The notes below the pieces were generated by a model, which saw only the letters and a list, made by a program, of their open reading frames with translations, was not told the origin of the DNA and searched no databases. The translations under genes and the position numbers were made by a program. 64,000 nt of DNA from Pteria penguin (taxonomy: Eukaryota; Mollusca; Bivalvia; Pterioida; Pteriidae): assembly GCA_035048485.1 (NCBI GenBank), contig CM068587.1, forward strand, positions 44,491,996 to 44,555,995, written 5' to 3'. This document shows, piece by piece, positions 1 to 41,197 of this stretch (its first letter is position 1; each line of letters starts with the position of its first letter).

Positions 1-588
1 TTACGATTTTGTGAATAAGTGGCATTTGTGATTTTGATGGGAACTGGTTAGAGAGGAAATCTTTATTTTATAGAAAAGCAGCTGTAGATGGTCTAGTGTT
101 TAATGGTCGCCTGATGTATTTATAGTGTCACTGGAACGGCAGTACTGCCAAAATGTTATGATTTTCCTAGGAATTAGATAGCAAAGGAGTTGTTATCAAT
201 GCGAAGGCAAGATCGTATTAAGTCTGTTTCAGTTTATGAACCTGTCCCACAAAGTCAGAGTTATTAGCAATTTATGACTAAGTTTTTGAGAGTAGGAAAA
301 TATGGCTCTTTTTACGACCAGGTTGCACAGAGCTTCAAGCCCAGGATTACTGAACATGTGTACATGTACCCCACTTTATATTTATTTTCCTTTTTATTTC
401 ATTGTATTAAGAATCGTTAATAGAGTGACGCTGACCACACATTTTTACCATTAACAGGAAACCTATTCAGTGTTTATCAATCACGTGACTGTCATATCAC
501 TCCAATACGAATATATCCATATAAACTATGTGTAACGTGCCTTAAGATTTGATTTATATATAGAAGTGGACTCACTTTAAACTTTACA

Positions 589-634
<46 letters not shown>

Positions 635-676
635 ATAACATAATGACATATACAGTGCTAAATGGGAGGTACATAC
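1..676 (-). other. MEIS intron 7, 3' part outside window
   Basis: Donor GTATGT is at 676-671. The remainder to base 1 is AT-rich non-coding sequence with a (GA)n tract at 593-631. No homeodomain exon is visible, so the intron extends past the left edge. Confidence 0.8.
593..631. repeat. (GA)n microsatellite
   Basis: About 39 bp of uninterrupted GA. On the MEIS transcript this is a (CU)n tract beginning about 46 bases downstream of the exon 7 donor. Polypyrimidine tracts at this position can bind PTB-type splicing factors; any effect here is inference. Confidence 0.95.
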
Positions 677-28765
<28,089 letters not shown>

Positions 28766-29282
28766 AAGTGCGGCTCACACACTCGTGCTATATCCTCCCT
28801 TGATGTCCTATATTTACACTACAGACTCTAACACTGGACTCACAGTAAATCGCAGTGATGTCCCTTTGGTCCAAACTGTTCCAAGAGCCTGTCAAATACA
28901 TGGAAATTGTCATACAGAGTAAATGTTTCACTTTGTTCACATATACCGCCAGTTCTATCCCACTTAAACATGTACTGTGTCTTAACGTAGGCCCATTCCT
29001 CCACGCCTTGTCAATCAACTTAAGTTACTATAGGAAGTTATAATATATGGGCTGTCAGCTTAAGCCAGCCCCCGATTCAGCTTTATGCGATCCGATCGAC
29101 GGGGTGTGCTAAGATCCGACTCGTCGTCATTTCAAAAACAAGTCGTACATTAATGTCAAAATTTTGAAATAAATATGAAAACCCCATAAGTGCTTTAGAT
29201 AGCCCCGATCTATCTGTATGAACGACCCACCACAAAACAAACGCTGCCGATGTGACTGGGATAAGTAGGTCGGCCATAGAGA
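28766..29282 (-). promoter_or_regulatory. MEIS: Probable MEIS 5' UTR and core promoter region
   Basis: This is the sequence directly upstream of the MAQR start on the coding strand. If the TATA-like element at 29283-29292 is used, transcription would begin near 29255 and the 5' UTR would be about 490 bases. It holds a possible upstream open reading frame of 76 codons (29018-28788) and a MEIS-type TGACAG core at about 29050-29055. A further upstream non-coding exon cannot be excluded. Confidence 0.4.
29050..29055 (-). promoter_or_regulatory. TGACAG MEIS-type recognition core
   Basis: The minus strand reads CTGACAGC about 285 bases upstream of the MEIS ATG. TGACAG is the established MEIS/PREP half-site. 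It may mark autoregulation, but a six-base motif is expected many times in 64 kb. Confidence 0.25.
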
Positions 29283-29292
29283 TATTTATATA
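29283..29292 (-). promoter_or_regulatory. TATA-like element TATATAAATA
   Basis: The minus strand reads TATATAAATA about 520 bases upstream of the MEIS start codon, with an E-box CAGCTG just upstream. In AT-rich DNA such matches are frequent, so this is only a candidate core promoter. Confidence 0.3.
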
Positions 29293-29435
29293 CATAACAG
29301 CATTTGCTTCTCAGCTGAGCCGTCTTAACTGAATAAGATGGGCATATGAATGTATATTTCGGTAAATCATGGAGTTTCCAGTAATTATGGTTTGTTTACT
29401 ATAACATATAAATCATATCTATTCGGATAGTCCTT

Positions 29436-29436
<1 letters not shown>

Positions 29437-29494
<58 letters not shown>
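29437..29494. repeat. (AAT)n microsatellite upstream of MEIS
   Basis: About 19 uninterrupted TAA triplets, 0.7 kb upstream of the MEIS ATG. Confidence 0.95.
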
Positions 29495-29496
<2 letters not shown>

Positions 29497-29984
29497 GACT
29501 AAAATAAGATTAAGAATAAGAAAAATAAAGAAATTAAGTAAACAATGTTCAAGATAAATAGCTATATAGGATTTTAGGAAATTGTTTTTTTTTCTATAAA
29601 TTAACAAAATGTTAAATGGGAATTTTTCAGTCTTCAATGTGCAGTCTTCAACGTTCAATGTGCTATGTCTAAATAATAAGTCTATGTATTTTTGGGAAAT
29701 GGTATAAAACGTAATGATATTTACATAAAGCGCACCTTACTTGATTAGCTCTGACCGACTGGACAGTATTATATCACTGTGTTTTACTATCCAGGCTGAC
29801 AGATTGATCTTTTTGTGATATATTTAAAATCCAAGATAGTAAACTTATTTCAGGTTCAACTGTCTTAGACAGATAGTGAATTAATGACAGATCTGGGGCA
29901 TTATGTAGGGTTTTCTACAGTGGTACATTCACGCAGTGATCAGCGTTATGACACACCATCACAAGCGCACTAACTGGAACAGTC

Positions 29985-30052
29985 AAACCACGCCCCCAAG
30001 CCCCGCCCACTTTCAATTATTATGGCTAAGGCTTGAGGCATGACCAATCGAC
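29985..30052 (-). promoter_or_regulatory. Candidate distal promoter: two GC-boxes and a CCAAT-like motif
   Basis: The plus strand holds CCACGCCCCCAAG and CCCCGCCCAC within 25 bases, matching SP/KLF GC-boxes read from the MEIS strand, with a CCAAT at 30043. Such GC-boxes are unusual in this AT-rich flank. It lies about 1.2 kb upstream of the MEIS ATG and may be a distal promoter or enhancer. Confidence 0.3.
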
Positions 30053-32906
30053 AAAAGACGCTCCAGGGTAGAGATGTGAATAACTTTTTTTTCTGAATTT
30101 TGGTTTATTTGTAATGGATGTCACTTAATCCCCTCTAGCTAGTCATTTTACACAAAAGAATCAATGATTAATAATAGATATTTTTTGGTGAAAATATGAT
30201 AAGTTTTGTTTTCAGAGAATATTTCGATATACATCTGAAGCATGTAACTGTTATCACAGTCATGATTTGACATAAATTGTGAATGAATGAAATCAGATAA
30301 GCAAATATATTCCTACTAGTGTATTCTAAATAAAGCACCATATAAAAGACATAGTCATGTGGTATTGACAAAATTAGATGTTTTGTTTACACTTTTAATG
30401 AAAATAAAACATCCATTTTATCCTATGAACATAAAAACTTTTCAATACATAAATTTATTCCTTTTTATAACAAAATTACTTGAAAATCGTCTGTATTATC
30501 ATACATTGTATTTAAAAAAAACCCCTAATTTCATAAATAGTAAACAGTATCTTCTCAGATCTATTCACAATGCACCTAAAGTGATTGTACCTTCATCATT
30601 TTGCGATAAATCTATTTCACTAAGATTATTTCCATATTTTTTCCTAAATAAAACTTAGCCATTGAGCTGAGATATTTCATGTTCTTTACCCACTTTTAAA
30701 ACCGTCACGCTTTTAGAGGAGGCTACATTATTATGTAAATCACTGGGTCGGTATGCGAATGCACGGCGTAGCAATGGCAAAATTCAGTTTACGATTTCAT
30801 TATTGAAAATTGTAAAGCTTTGAATACTTTAGAATATTTAGTGATGTCTTTTTAATCGATGACATTAATTCTGGAACACCTTCATTACCATTTTGTTAAA
30901 CAGATATCAAATCATAGCAGAGAAGCTGTACAGAAAATTAATTTGGCCCGTTTAGTACAGATATTTTTATCAAGAAATTAACATATAAAAATACATGTTA
31001 TCAATTGATAAAATCATTAAAAATTCATAATAGACATTGCAGAAAATTTGCATATCTAGCTCGGGATCTTTGTGTTCGAAAATTCATGTATAGTAAACAT
31101 GCGAAGAAAATGTATTTTGTTGGTTTTCCGGTGTAAAGAATACTACGAGAGCGGCGATGCTCGGAGTTTAGTTTATGTATTGGAATATGAATAACTCTCT
31201 GACAATTGGAGTTGACCGGATAAAACCGGAGAAACATACAGGATAGGAAATTAAATTGACATCGACCGGTTTTCGATTGCAAGGACATAGCAAAAAAAAA
31301 AAAAAGCGTGGATTCCTAATGCTGTTAGATTAATTTCCCCTCTCGCTGTTTCTCGCTGGGACCGAGATCCACGACGTTAATTGGATTGCAATCCGGGCGA
31401 TACCCCGTTCCTGAGATAACCAACTCAACTTTGGCTGCCTACATGACCCCCTGTATTATAGAATAATATTTTCATAATGCACGATGGAAATCACCTTAGC
31501 TTGCGAAGGACTCTGGAAAAAAATGCAATTTGGCATGGAAATAGCCTGATAATTATTAAGTAATATGAGACGATATATATCGCGAGACATCAATCATTTT
31601 CCAGGAATAATCGGCAAAAGAAAATGGGAAAATTCCTCCGCCGACTCATTTTGTCCGAGACTATTTTCGATTTTCATTATTTTCTCCTCGTTTTAAATTT
31701 TATCCTTGTCACGAAACACGATTGATTTGATGTTATATTTCGATATGGAATTTATAATCAAATACATTGTAACAGTATTTTCCATGAGTTTCCCTTAGTC
31801 AGGTTCATTTCTCTCCGTCCCGTCGGGATCGTGTTTACAGTATGGGCCGTATAGATGACGGAGAAAAAACAAACATATTTCACGTTGATACATTTATCAG
31901 GGTTATTTTGGCAGGACTTGTTTACTATTGTGTAACCTGTCATGGGGCAGTGATGGCTAAAATGATAACAAATGCGAAACGGATACTTAAGGTCAGATGA
32001 GGTCAACGAGTTACATATTATATAACAGCGACGGAAAAGAAAGGTTACTTATAGTACCAAAATTCATACCCAAATAAAGAAAGCTAGGCTCATCGTGCAT
32101 ACGAGTGGTGGAATTAGGCTGCTTGGTAATAAGGAAAACTATCCTTAAAACCGTTTATCATAACAAACTTAGATTAGAGATACCTTGTATAATTGTACAA
32201 TTAAATTAAAAGTAATGATTTTCTAACATTCATAAATGAAGCTGTTTCATTGTTATTTTATTTTTTATTACAGAAAATAATCATTCTTAATAATAACAAA
32301 ATAATTATTTCTAGGAAAGACACATCACATACATGTTTTTATCATGGAAAAAAAAACTATTTAGGAATGTTTGAGTGTATCAAAACTGTTATGGCTTGCA
32401 CAGTCTCTTCTGATTTAGTTTATGTATACCAATTAAAATGTTTATATGACATGAATGCGGGCCGGCATTCGTTTCCTTCCTCACATCATCGAGAGACAAG
32501 TGTTGGCTTTCTAGCGTCAATTCAGGGGATGGCCATTTGGACGCGAATTTTGTATGTATGAGATGCAGAAATGACGCTGTTCATATCCCATAGGACGCAT
32601 GGAAGCCCCGCGTGTAAACTTAAATTACGAAATGAATACCACTTCCCTTGATTTTGCGCCGAATGTGAATATTTCATTACAATATAATAAACTGCTATAC
32701 TATTTCATTAGCACAACAGAAAGAAACAATGCAATTTATTTATTTTTCATTCCTCCATTCTTTTCATGATAGTGTGACTTCTTTTTTATACTCATACTGT
32801 CATTTTCTTAATTTTTCTCTGACTATCGGAGGGTCTATCCGAGGATATATCTGTCTGTCTGTCTGTGGGTCTGCAAAACCATACAACCTGCCCCTTGGGG
32901 TATTTG
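30053..32906. other. 5' flank of MEIS, no gene recognised
   Basis: Unique AT-rich sequence. Open frames of up to 103 codons lack protein-like composition. A moderately GC-balanced stretch at 31320-31440, including TTAATTGGATTGCAATCC, and another at 31590-31700 look less random than their surroundings and are candidates for conserved non-coding elements. Confidence 0.6.
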
Positions 32907-32970
32907 TTATTTATTTATTTATTTATTTATTTGTTTATTCATTTATTTATTTATTTATTTATTATTATTT
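32907..32970. repeat. (TTTA)n microsatellite
   Basis: About 64 bp of TTTA units with two substitutions, ending in TTATTATT. Confidence 0.93.
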
Positions 32971-34425
32971 TGTCCAGTCTTCAACATCAGTGTTATGTCT
33001 TTAAATTCCTCTTATTACAGTGTTTTAGACGGCATTTCTATAAAAGAAAAAACCGAAGACATCTGACAAAGCTGTTTGACACAAATCACCAAGTACCTGC
33101 ACAAAAAATTGATAAAAACCATTCACAAAAACTGAAATAAACGTCCAAATATTTTCATGTAAAACATATGTATTAAAGGTTATGCAACGTGTAGAATAAA
33201 GCTTTTTCTTATCTTTTTTATAATTAAACTGCTGTGTTCAATGCATTTTGCTTTTGTTTAGATCGATTGTGAGTATTACATCAGTATTAATAAACGATCG
33301 TCTTGTGTACTTGTCCTTTTGTCCACCTCTCTCAAGTAGTGTCTCGGACATTTAGTGCCACCAAAATCTGGTTTCACAGCTTCCCCACAAAGTAAGTCAA
33401 TCAATCTCGCTAATGAAATGAAACCCCACTAATGCTGTAATACACCATATACCACCAAATATAATAAGGCACTGCTTTATTAAATCCCAAGCCTTATTTA
33501 TCCTGGCGTCTTCACGTCGCCTATAGTAAGAGGAAAACAGACGAAATAAGCATCAATTTCTAGTATATCTGTAAATTTCATCAGACACAGTCTTGGACAG
33601 CTTAACAATGAAATAGACAGGGCATGTGTAATAAAAATAGGAAAATTCTGTTTAAAACACTGCCCAGATGGCATTATGACGTTTTTATGAATATATGTTT
33701 TGTCATGAACTATACGTATTATTTTGAATCGCGGATGGGGTTCAGGTCGGGTCTTTGAGCACTTACATATCTAATGACAAAGTGATGAAGTACATATTTT
33801 TATTCGAAAATTTTAATAATGGAATTGCAATTGATTTTCTTTATTCTCAAGTTATATGTTGAAAACAGGAGTATTTATACTCAGTGAAAAAAATTTTGTG
33901 CGTAATATTAAGACAAAAATATTAATTTAATATTTTGTAATTTCAAAGGGATGCATAAAATGGGTTTCATAGAACACAGAAGTTCTCTAGCAAGAAATAT
34001 AATGTCTGGAGGAAAAAATCAAACTACGCACTTCCAGTTAACGCAGCTCAATGACTGTCATATTGTACATTCATGATTCAGATTTTAATCTCCAAGTGCC
34101 AATACCAAAGTTGACCCTTTACTATAGGGTCGTCCACCATTCCTCCATCTCGCAAATGAAAATCTATAATTTAGTGACTTCCGAACGCTATTGTGTCGCG
34201 TATCTGTAAGGGAGTGTAATTGAAATTTTCCTATGCCTTTTCTGTATTCGTCATCTACGACAGAGCTTTTTTCATTTCCCTCGCTTTCGGCGAAGATCTC
34301 TTCGTTCCATCACTAATAGATTTCGGTAGATAAAAAGGCACAAAATGCGGACCAATTCCAGAATTTGTATGCCCTATTTATTCTTAATACAAAACCAACT
34401 ATGGTTGAATACCCCGTAAATACAG
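32971..34425. other. No gene recognised
   Basis: Unique AT-rich sequence without supported coding, RNA or repeat features. Confidence 0.6.
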
Positions 34426-34660
34426 TCATCAAATAGATAAAATATAGTCATCTTATAGATAATATAGCCATCTTATAGATAAAATATAGACTTACAGATA
34501 AAATATAGTCATAGATAAAATAAAGTAGTTTTATAGATATAATTCTAGTACACTCGTCGTATAGATACCAGTACACTCATCTTACAGATAGAATACAGTC
34601 ATCTTAAGGATGAAATAAATACATTCTTCGTCTTCTAGATAATACTCTTATAAACTTTTT
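34425..34660. repeat. Degenerate ~22-bp tandem repeat (TAGATAAAATATAGTCATCT-like)
   Basis: Roughly ten imperfect copies built around ATAGATAAAATA and AGTCATCTTA or GTACACTCATCTTA. Period and phase drift, which suggests an old array. Confidence 0.75.
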
Positions 34661-34700
34661 CACACCACAAACTTTACCTATGTACATTTAACAAAATTAT

Positions 34701-34706
<6 letters not shown>

Positions 34707-34797
<91 letters not shown>
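34707..34797. repeat. (TA)n microsatellite, ~90 bp
   Basis: Uninterrupted TA, one of the longest such tracts in the window. Confidence 0.95.
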
Positions 34798-34798
<1 letters not shown>

Positions 34799-37700
34799 CA
34801 GTTTACAGTTTGAAAAACCCCCTTTGATCTATATTATGAATTTATGAATAAACTGGTTCCTTTATGATTTCACTTCTTCAAATGAATTATTTTTTACTTA
34901 TCAAAAATGAAATATGATAATAACATTAACGCAAGCTTTAACAAAATTTGACAAGTTAGGCCAAACAGGAGACACAGTAGGATAAACCGTTCAATTGTTC
35001 CTATCAGTTTGTAGAAATTAGGCCCACAAGCGCATTAGAAAAATAGAAATCCTGTTAGAAATTATCCCTGCTTTGTAATTTATGCAAATATTGCATAATT
35101 TACTGATCAGAGATAGCGATGTATGTAAGTTTACGTGTAATGTATATTTTCGACAAGCGATGTCAAAGCATACCCTCAGGTTCATATATCAGCAGAATTT
35201 TAAATGCGCTATAATTTTGATGCATTTAACAGTACATTAAGAAAACAATTATAGCTACCCTGAAGAGAAAGCCCTCAATACATTAATCACAGTAACGCCT
35301 ATAAATCAGAGAAAATCATTTGCCGACATTCAATTTGCCATTCTCTATTATCCGTCTCTATACTTTGCGCTCGTTCATACGGTAAATACATTTTGCAAGT
35401 ATATTCTTCCATAATGCATATGTCAACATATTTATGTTGATATCTGAAAAGACTTATTATCAATCTACCTTTTTGATAAAAATATTTGTATTTTAATCTT
35501 TCGTCAGAAATAAAAAAAAAATATACAGCGTGAGAGCTAAGATTATTATAAACAGAATTCTAATATATGTTTATAAATAAAATAAAACTTATGAATTAAT
35601 TTTCCGTACAGTTTGTTCAGTGTCTCGTTCTCACGATGCATTTTGCAATATACTTCCAAAATATTAATGCTAATCCGAAAATGAAGATAAATTTCCGGAA
35701 GTGTAAGCGACACAGAAAATAATTGTATGTGCTGCACAAATGACTTCTCTATACTCGTACAATAAAATTTCAAGAGATTTAATTTCCAAAGAGGCTTATT
35801 TTGTAGTTGGTTTGTTATACTCAGCGGGCACACAGCGCTCTCCAGATTTGTTCATTTTAGACGGAAACATAAAACGGCCGTATTTGTCTGACCAGGACAT
35901 ACACAATGGACGAGCTTTTATCAAAGTAAACAGCATAAAAGTCAAACAGATAATACTCTGAACAGAAGAAACTTGGAACTCCAACGCTAATGCTGTTCAT
36001 TTTCCAAAAACATAACAACAACGGGAAATGCACTTAAAGACAAGACCGACCTTCCGAAAATACGAGAGTTTTCTTCTACAAGACCTCACGGGTCTCAGTT
36101 AATACAGATGATTATGGTTTGATTTGTTTTTATTAAAATGTCTAACTTTCGATTGAAAGATAGTAAATCAATTTAAATGATATCCAGTAGATATAAAAGC
36201 TAGCGATAATAATAATTTACTCGAGATAATAATAATGTAATTAAAAATAAAGGTAATACTCAATAGAAATAATACTCAGTTTTGTGTTTAGTTAATGATG
36301 GTGTATATAATAAATACTGTAATAAAATAGAATATTTGAATTAAACATTTAAAACGAAATCTGTGGTAAGAAATTAAACGCCTCAAGTTAACGCCAGAAA
36401 AAGGTAAGAAAATTATTTTATCGTCCATCTTGCTATTTTATCCAAAAGACTTGTAATTATTCTGAATTTGCGAATGTATAAAATTTAACCCCACAGCAGC
36501 AATTATATGAAATATAAGTCTTGCTGTTGCTACACGATATCATTCGGACCGACAGTTGAAAATCCCCTTACACGTTTTGGGTTCTGTGTGTAGAAACGCA
36601 CGGCCATTATTAAATGGGGCAGAAAATAAACACAAGAATTTCTCTCTCGCTTTCCCCTCGTCCCAACCTTTTGTAAGATTTATCAGTCAGATCTGTAAAT
36701 GAAACCGGTTCCATTTCAACGAGATCGTTGTTATTTTCAACTCTAAATAAAACGAAATATTGAATTTCATAACAGAGAATATGCGATGTCGGGGTATATA
36801 GGTATATACAGAGGGAATTCTGAAGAATGGTTGTTCTTGCTTAAATTTACCTATTTATTCATCTACATACCGCTAAATGAAACGTTATCAAAGATTAAAT
36901 AGAGTAAAGCACGCATAACATTGTGTAGAAAAGCTACTGCTCGCCGTAGCTCGGAAACGCATTCATAGAAAAGAAATGTGTAGGTACTCGATCATCTTAT
37001 CACGATATAGCTAGCAAAACCATCGCTTACCTCGGGTGACAGCGCTCATAAAATCTGATCCCAGTGTGTAACTTTCCACTCACTTTTAGAGAGAATGTAT
37101 TATATCTAAACTTCAAAACAAGTAAAATCCTACATGAAAAGTGAATGGCACTATGTTAATGTCCATCTTCTCGTGAAATCGTTTCGAAGTTTGTTTTGGT
37201 AAATTTCTTTAAGTTTAGTAATCAACTAGAATTGATGACTGACATCTCTCAAAACGAAAACTCAAAGATGTAGGTCTCCCCAATTTACTGGAATCCAACC
37301 CACAATAAATCATCAAGTTTTCAAAACTTTACTTCGGCTTGTCTCATCCAATAGAAGGGATGTAACTCGTACACAGGCATGTCTGAATCTGACGCTCAGA
37401 TTGAGTTGAAAGGTCACATGCGGAGGTCGCCTTTGATAGTAGTTCACTTCCTCACTCGTTCATATTAATGTATTACTTGTATATACCTGTTTGAAATTTA
37501 TCTTTTCATTTACGAACCATCTCTATTTGCAATGGCCAAATAACAAAATCTACACACTTAAGAAATAAATATTCAACGTAAAACAGACAAACCAAAACAA
37601 AACTAAAAATACACGTATTGTTTAACAACATATAAAATTATTTATCTAAAACATACTTAGTTCGTATGTTTAAAATTTCCAAAAATAGAAGAAGAAAGTC

Positions 37701-38270
37701 CCGCCCCGAATTTTTCATCCGAAAGACATTGATCTTGGAGTTTAATGAAGGCGTCCGATTATTTACACGTCCCGAGTGACGGCCACTAGTGTAGATTTGA
37801 CACATTCGCCAGCACGTTGTCAGCAGTACTTGTTCAACGTCATGCTAACACACAAGGGGTCCCGAGGGAGTTTCAATTGATATGTTTATTTTTCTATCAA
37901 ATTTCATAAGAATGAATCGGATATCCATATGCTCAGGGAAAGAATTTTTGTTTGATTTGTTGGTTATTTTTTCTTATTTATAGTGATACATACATGTTTC
38001 TTCTCTCTTAATATTGACAAAATATAAGTTTTCTTCTTACCTGTATGATAGAGACGTGTAGTCATATAAGACAATTTTAAGGTTATAAAAATCAAGAAGG
38101 TGTATAGCAAATTCAATGGTTTAAATTATTTAGAATTAAAGAAAATTATGTAATATGAATAATTACACAAACATTGGTATAAAACTTTGTATCAGAATAT
38201 AAATATTAATATTCATAAACACACACACCTATTATCTATAGCGATACAGTTTCTATACTATATCAAATAT
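34798..38270. other. No gene recognised
   Basis: Unique sequence. Frames of 95 codons or fewer show no protein-like features. The stretch at about 37690-37870 is less AT-rich and is a candidate conserved non-coding element. Confidence 0.6.
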
Positions 38271-38273
38271 AAT

Positions 38274-38330
38274 ATTAATAATAATAATAATAATAACAAT
38301 AAAAGTAATTATATGATAATAATATCTTAC

Positions 38331-38376
<46 letters not shown>

Positions 38377-38477
38377 ATTATTATTATTATTATTGTTGTT
38401 GTTGTTGTTGTGGTTGTCGTCGTCTCATCGTCATCATCATTCATCATCAATATTATTATTAGTATTATTAATAATAC

Positions 38478-38520
<43 letters not shown>

Positions 38521-38537
38521 ATTATTATTATTATTAT

Positions 38538-38597
<60 letters not shown>

Positions 38598-38680
38598 GTT
38601 TTTATTGTTCAGAAGTGAAGAAGACATTTTTTCAGTTTTGAGAATTCAAAATCAAAATATCAGAGACAACAACAACGACG

Positions 38681-38737
<57 letters not shown>

Positions 38738-38740
38738 TTA
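38274..38740. repeat. Compound trinucleotide repeat block
   Basis: Successive tracts on the plus strand: AAT (38274-38296), ATT (38332-38390), GTT and GTC/CAT (38392-38450), ATT (38452-38540), ACT (38540-38595), a short unique spacer, then AAT (38680-38737). Long frames on both strands translate as runs of one residue (Ile, Val, Thr, Asn, Tyr) and are artefacts of the repeats. Confidence 0.95.
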
Positions 38741-38745
38741 ACTAC

Positions 38746-38896
<151 letters not shown>

Positions 38897-39104
38897 AGAT
38901 ATATATATAGTAAATAAATACACAAATTTAGCACATATGGGATCGTTATATCAAGTGATGCTCTATGCCATTGATGACGCCGTGCTACATGCACACATAC
39001 TGTCAATTTTGAATAACTAAAAGTGAGTATATGACAAGCAGAGTATGACTAGTAGAAGGTGACAAGTATAACATGGCTAGTAGAACAATTCTAGAAGAAC
39101 ATGA

Positions 39105-39300
39105 CTAGTAGAAAATGGTTGGTTGGTTGATTGGTGTTTTACGTCGCATTCAACAATATTTCAGTTATATCGCGACATGGAAGCAGGAGGTTACCAACCT
39201 CTTAAACATAGTGGCGCAACCCGGGAATCGAACCCGGATCGTCGGCGCCGCAAGCCAAGCGCTTAACCACTACACCACGCCTGCCCCTAGTAGAAAATGG
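39105..39300. repeat. 14-bp target-site duplication flanking a SINE
   Basis: CTAGTAGAAAATGG occurs at 39105-39118 and exactly again at 39287-39300, immediately outside the SINE. The surrounding DNA also contains other TAGTAGA motifs, but the 14-base identity at both boundaries fits a retrotransposition duplication. Confidence 0.85.
39119..39286 (-). mobile_element. tRNA-derived SINE, complete and short
   Basis: Read on the minus strand, the 5' end is a tRNA-like head with A-box TGGTGTAGTGG (39277-39267) and B-box GGTTCGATTCC (39234-39224). The B-box lies in a perfect 5-bp T-arm stem (CCGGG/CCCGG), and there is a plausible anticodon stem. A short body follows, then a 3' tail ending GACGTAAAACACCAATCAAC with AACC repeats. 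It has target-site duplications. Such elements are transcribed by RNA polymerase III and mobilised by a partner LINE that recognises the tail. I did not assign a named family. Confidence 0.88.
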
Positions 39301-41197
39301 CTAGTAGAATATGACAATATGTATGTATATATACACACACATATATACTAAAAGAAAAGATTTTAAAATTAAAAATAAAACATAAAATAAAATAGAACAA
39401 GGGATTAGTTTTACATAATATCATTATATTAGAGATTGTCTGTACATTGTGGTAAGTTAGGAAATCGTATGTTATTCTGAAAATCGAAAAGAATTCGACA
39501 TGTTGGATAGAAACATTTTCGGGACCGAAAAAGATGTGTATTTCTCTTCAGCCTTCATTATAAAGAAATGGATTCCATATTTGTTTGAGTCTAACTTTTA
39601 AAACAAAAATAAATGTTCTCATGTTATATCACTGACAGCATCAGAAAATGGGTTTTATCACGTAAAATTTCATTTATATTGTAATGCCTTCGTTGGAGAA
39701 ATACATACAAAAAGGAATCGTACATGCAATGTTGATTCAGCTGATACTGTTAGGGGGAATTCGAACCGCCGACCGTCGCTCGAAAGATCTCGTAAACTTA
39801 TGACGATAATTTTTGTTCAGTATTCATACAGGGCATTAATTAAATACCCAGATACAGTAATCGGAAATAATTGAACCCGCATCATGAAAATTGACCTCGA
39901 TGATCATCTCCCTCACAAATGGAAAGAAAAAAAAAAGATTTATGGTATAATTTCTAATATATGAAGAAAAATATGGTAATAATATACGAAGTCAAATGTG
40001 AAAAAGAAATAAGATACCCTGAAAGTACATTCCAAACAGCGGAACAAATCCTCTTTATACAGAATAGCTCAGAATGTACAGGAGAAGTTTTCTAGTGTTA
40101 CTGTAGGCAAGACACCTTAGTTGGAGTTAGACATAATTAAACCCCGGTAAATTGGTATTTATTTCGCCAACATATCTAATTTAATCCAACCCCGTTCATT
40201 CTATCATCGGTCATGCAGGCATCCTAATTATTCTGCAGTATGGGTCCATCCGTGTATATTAAGGCGGTCATTAACTGACCAAACATTTGTTTATAATTTG
40301 GACATTTATCATAAACAAAGATAGTGGGATAATCAGATTGCTTTCGCCAGGTGCTCAGCCGATAATGTTTGTGTCCGAAACATCGCTTTTCTTTTTCGTT
40401 TCCTAATTAGAGTCGTAGAAATTATTTTGATTCATTAAAATTATCTTTGTTCGTGTGTGTGTATGTTGTGCATGTGTGTGAGAGAGAGGTGTATGATTTT
40501 ATTATTATTTTTGGTTTATGTGTTTGTGTGTGTTTATTTCTCTATATTCTGTATACAGACTACTTATAAAGTCTAAAGATAATAACCATCACTCAGTCAA
40601 GAACTTTTTGTAGAATTCGATATGCTCATTTGCTTTTTCTACAAGTTTGAAAAATGAGTAATGGTACTGTAATATAGTGTTTTATCGTAACTGATTTCAG
40701 ACGTACGTGTTGTTATTTGTATAGCCTATACATGTTTCTGTATTCACGTTAATAACACACGGTTTTTGTTCTGAAATAATCATTAAAGGATTTTACAATG
40801 TACTGTTAGTTTTTTTTTATTTAGCTTTTTTTATTCATTAGTATTTTAAAGGATTTTTTTTTCAAACTGTCGATAGTGACATCGATATGTGCACTTTTTA
40901 TAAACAAAAACAATAGGTTAAAACGGAATATTTGTTATCTTCGATCGACATGAAGCATGAATACAACAAAGGTTTTATCATACACACAGTAACATAAGTA
41001 AGGGATTGCTGCAGGAAGACCAAATTGTTATACAAGCCGTGAAAACGAAAACAAGGTACTTGTGTTACGTAATCAGCTCTATCACATGGTTTTGATCCAG
41101 GTCCAGCGGGAGATACGAGTAATTATTCCTTCGACCCTCTCGGTCTCCACAGTGTGTCGCGCTTGTCAAATCTTGCCACGCAGTGACAATGTAGAAC
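39301..41197. other. No gene recognised
   Basis: Unique sequence. TTCGAACCGCCGACCGTCG at about 39758-39776 resembles the reversed T-arm of a tRNA-derived element, so a truncated SINE may lie at 39750-39795. A (GT)/(GA)-rich patch lies at 40455-40490. Confidence 0.55.

Noticed and set aside
39223..39286. Functional tRNA gene on the minus strand
   Set aside because: The A- and B-boxes are good, but the head is fused to a SINE body and tail and bracketed by a target-site duplication.
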